Assembly: GCF_026343945.1 (NCBI RefSeq)
Contig: NZ_JAPKNJ010000003.1
Span: 372,001 to 436,000 of the forward strand
Direction of reading: 5' to 3'
Length of the DNA stretch: 64,000 nt
Origin: Kaistia algarum
GTDB lineage: Bacteria; Pseudomonadota; Alphaproteobacteria; Rhizobiales; Kaistiaceae
Positions 61,928 to 64,000 of this stretch are shown piece by piece (within the stretch, counting starts at the first letter, position 1; every line of letters begins with the position of its first letter). Position numbers and translations under genes: made by a program. The notes under the pieces were generated by a model. It did no database searches, was not told where the DNA came from, and was given only the letters and a program-made list of their open reading frames with translations.

Positions 61928-62599
61928 ATGACAAGCGGAGCCCAGCGCACTCAGAGGCGGTCACAAGCGCTTTCGAAGGAGAAGATCGTCGAGGCGGCGG
62001 TCGGGATCCTCGATCGCGACGGCGAGGACGGCCTGACTTTCCGTGCGCTTGCGGCTCGCCTCGCCACCGGCAGCGGGGCGATCTACTGGCATGTCGCGGA
62101 CAAGAACGAGCTGCTCGCTGCAGCGGCCGACGAGGTCATGGCCGGCGTGATGGTTGGGGGGGCCGAAAGTGCCGACCCGCGAGAGGCGATCCGCACCTTT
62201 GCCCTCGGCGTGTTCGATGCAATCGATGTGCATCCCTGGGTGGGCGCTCAGATCTTCCGCGAGCCGTGGCGTCCGGTCACGCTCGGCATGTTCGAGAGGA
62301 TCGGTCGGTGGGTGCAGGCGCTTGGCGCTCCCGAACACTCGCTCTTCGGCTGCGCTTCGGCGCTGGCGAACTACATTCTCGGCGTCGCCGCGCAGAATGC
62401 CGCCAATGCGCGCCTGCATGTCGCCGGCACTGACCGGTCAGCCTTCCTCTCCATGGTGGCGGAGCGGTGGACGGAGCACGATCCCGCCCAATTTCCGTTC
62501 GTGCATCGGATCGCGGCGAAGATGCGCGATCATGACGACCGCGAGCAGTTCCTCGCGGGTATCGATCTCCTTCTCGCGGGCATCGGAACCATCCGATAG
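61928..62599 (+). CDS. TetR family transcriptional regulator of the TetX-like gene
   Basis: A 223-residue regulator with N-terminal helix-turn-helix (KIVEAAVGILDRDGEDGLTFRALAARLATGSGAIYWHV; key part GSGAIYWHV). The C-terminal domain is mostly helical. ATG codons at 61919 and 61928 are both possible; the second leaves a normal TetR N-terminus (TSGAQRTQ). It lies directly after two TGGAAC-type operators shared with the divergent monooxygenase gene. The inducer is unknown, probably the substrate of the enzyme. Confidence 0.88.
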   Translation: MTSGAQRTQRRSQALSKEKIVEAAVGILDRDGEDGLTFRALAARLATGSGAIYWHVADKNELLAAAADEVMAGVMVGGAESADPREAIRTFALGVFDAIDVHPWVGAQIFREPWRPVTLGMFERIGRWVQALGAPEHSLFGCASALANYILGVAAQNAANARLHVAGTDRSAFLSMVAERWTEHDPAQFPFVHRIAAKMRDHDDREQFLAGIDLLLAGIGTIR

Positions 62600-62616
62600 C
62601 GGCCGCTCTTCTCAGA

Positions 62617-64000
62617 TCAGTCCGGCAGCGAATTGCCCGTCGCGCCGAGCGTCAATCCCGTCCGCTTCTGGAAGGCTGCCGCATAGCTCGCCGCCTTCGC
62701 GTCCTGCCAGGTCGGGGCCAGGAAAGTGACGCCTTGCGGCAGGCCGTCGGGACGGAAGCCGTTCGGTACGGCGACGCCGCAAAGGCCCATCAGATTGACG
62801 AAATTCGTATAGATGCCGAGTTGGGCATTGAGGCGGATCGGATCGGCGAGGATCTCGTCTTTGCGGTAGATCGTCGGTGTCGTCGGCACCAGCAGCACAT
62901 CGATATCGGTCCAGGCGGCGCGGGTGTCGCGCTTCAGCGCCGCGACACGGTGCATGGCGGCGAACACATCCTTGGCGCTGTAGTCGGAACTGGTTTCCAG
63001 GATCTGCAGCGTCACCGGGTGGATGACGTCGCGGTATTTTTCGACGACGCTATCCATCGCGATGGCCCGCTCGGCGATGAACGGCCCGCCATAGAGCAGC
63101 TTCTGCGTCTCCTCAAACGGCGTGAAATCAACCTCGACCCGCGTGCCGCCCATCGCTTCCAGCCGGGCGATCGCTGTATCGAAGAGCTTAGCCGCCTCCA
63201 CGTCACCGAAGAAGCGCAGCGCGGCGCCGGCCGGGACGCCGAAACGGAAGCGCGGCGGGATCGGGCCGACGACGAGGTCTACCTGATCGGCTTCCGGCTT
63301 CGAGAATTCGTAGGCCGGATCGTAGCCGGCCATGCGCTTGCCGACGGTGACGGCGTCCTCGACGGTGAGCGCGAAGACGGTCATCGTCTCGGCGCTCTTC
63401 AAGCTGCCGCCGCCGGAGACGGCGGAATTGGAGATGAGGCCCGGCGTTGGTTTCAGGCCGACAATGTTGTTGAAGGCGGCCGGAACGCGTCCCGAGCCGG
63501 CGGCGTCGTTGGCGACCGAGAACGAGACCAGCCCGGCACCGACCGAGACGCCCGAGCCCGAGCTCGATCCGCCGGAGATGAAGTCCTCGTGGAATACTGA
63601 AGAGCAGGCGCCATAGGGCGTCCTGACGCCCACAAGACCGATGCCGAACTGGTCCATATTGACCTTGCCGAGGCAGAGCGCACCGGAATCGAGGAGGCGC
63701 TGCATCGACTGGCCGGTCGTCTCGGGAACATAGGCCATCTGCGGCAGGGCGTTGGTCGTCGGCATGCCGGGCACGTCGTTGCAATCCTTGACCGAGAACG
63801 GAATGCCCCAGAGCGGATCTTCCGTCGGCCCGGCTTGCTCCAGCTTGGCGGCCTGGGCAAGCAGGCTGTCGCGCGGCGCCAGATGAATCCAGACATGGTC
63901 GTCGCCGCGCGCGGCGATGCGGTCATAGACGGCGTCGACCACCGCGCTCGGCGTCAGCGAGCCGTTGCGATAGAGCCGGCCGAGCGTCGTGAGGTCGAGC
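62617..64000 (-). CDS. Allophanate-hydrolase-like amidase (5' partial)
   Basis: The frame stays open at the window end, so the N-terminus is missing. About 460 residues are visible. Amidase-signature residues are present: Lys in GIPFSVKDCND, the Ser-rich loop ISGGSSSGSGVSVGAG, and SGRVPAAFNNIVGLKPTPG, which is closest to allophanate hydrolases (AtzF type). The visible product ends soon after the amidase domain, whereas full allophanate hydrolases carry a further C-terminal domain of about 150 residues. It may be a single-domain amidase working on allophanate or another carbamoyl-amide. It converges on the TetR gene, 17 bases apart. Confidence 0.82.
   Translation of the reverse strand, partial: LDLTTLGRLYRNGSLTPSAVVDAVYDRIAARGDDHVWIHLAPRDSLLAQAAKLEQAGPTEDPLWGIPFSVKDCNDVPGMPTTNALPQMAYVPETTGQSMQRLLDSGALCLGKVNMDQFGIGLVGVRTPYGACSSVFHEDFISGGSSSGSGVSVGAGLVSFSVANDAAGSGRVPAAFNNIVGLKPTPGLISNSAVSGGGSLKSAETMTVFALTVEDAVTVGKRMAGYDPAYEFSKPEADQVDLVVGPIPPRFRFGVPAGAALRFFGDVEAAKLFDTAIARLEAMGGTRVEVDFTPFEETQKLLYGGPFIAERAIAMDSVVEKYRDVIHPVTLQILETSSDYSAKDVFAAMHRVAALKRDTRAAWTDIDVLLVPTTPTIYRKDEILADPIRLNAQLGIYTNFVNLMGLCGVAVPNGFRPDGLPQGVTFLAPTWQDAKAASYAAAFQKRTGLTLGATGNSLPD

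Overview
The window is GC-rich and densely coded, with short intergenic gaps, many ATGA/TGATG overlaps, several ABC importers and an iolRCDEB inositol operon. This gene set is typical of an alphaproteobacterium of the order Hyphomicrobiales (a Rhizobium-like soil or plant-associated organism). The genus cannot be fixed from the sequence. I saw no tRNA, rRNA, CRISPR array, insertion sequence or prophage.

Layout. 1-10965: a sugar-type ABC importer, whose permease is fused to a strictosidine-synthase/SMP-30-like propeller, converges on an operon of two SDRs, a fused E1 alpha-beta, an E2 and a succinate-semialdehyde-type dehydrogenase. 11133-13252: a perfect operator-like dyad, a 33-residue ORF coupled to a secreted HExxH protein, an AT-rich gap and a methyltransferase. 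13360-21399: a signalling locus with a nucleobase-permease-like protein carrying a degenerate RsbW-like tail, an STAS protein, a membrane-anchored SpoIIE-type phosphatase, an amino-acid permease fused to an RsbW-like domain, a binding-protein/permease fusion and a divergent binding protein. There is no ABC ATPase. 21409-26658: a DUF993 aldolase-like protein with a TetR-type operator, a sulfotransferase-like protein, a TetR regulator, a glycosyltransferase and a HAD phosphatase. 26670-40498: the inositol region (iolB, E, D, C, R on the minus strand; iolI-like, ABC importer, Gfo/Idh and iolG on the plus strand). 40529-43989: copper resistance (cueR, copA, copZ) and DoxX. 44164-48909: two small proteins, then an FGGY kinase, a BtpA/SgcQ protein, a DeoR regulator and a divergent SDR. 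49153-52939: a SulP transporter, an epimerase-like protein and an MFS exporter. 53035-60446: a catabolic-looking operon (flavoprotein, questin-oxidase-like protein, amidohydrolase) divergent from a second sugar-type ABC importer. 60528-64000: a 33-residue membrane protein, a TetX-like monooxygenase with a divergent TetR and two matching operators, and an allophanate-hydrolase-like amidase cut by the window end.

How the genes work together. The inositol region forms nearly a whole pathway (uptake, oxidation, isomerisation, dehydration, ring opening, kinase, aldolase) under an RpiR-type regulator; only iolA is not seen. The copper genes carry paired promoters with the 19-bp spacers of CueR targets. 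The most unusual part is 13360-21399. Transporter folds are fused to RsbW-like domains beside STAS and PP2C partners, both amino-acid permease modules appear to have lost the loop that contacts an ATPase, and no ATPase gene is nearby. I read this as an importer fold turned into a receptor for a partner-switching pathway; this is inference from reading the sequence by eye.
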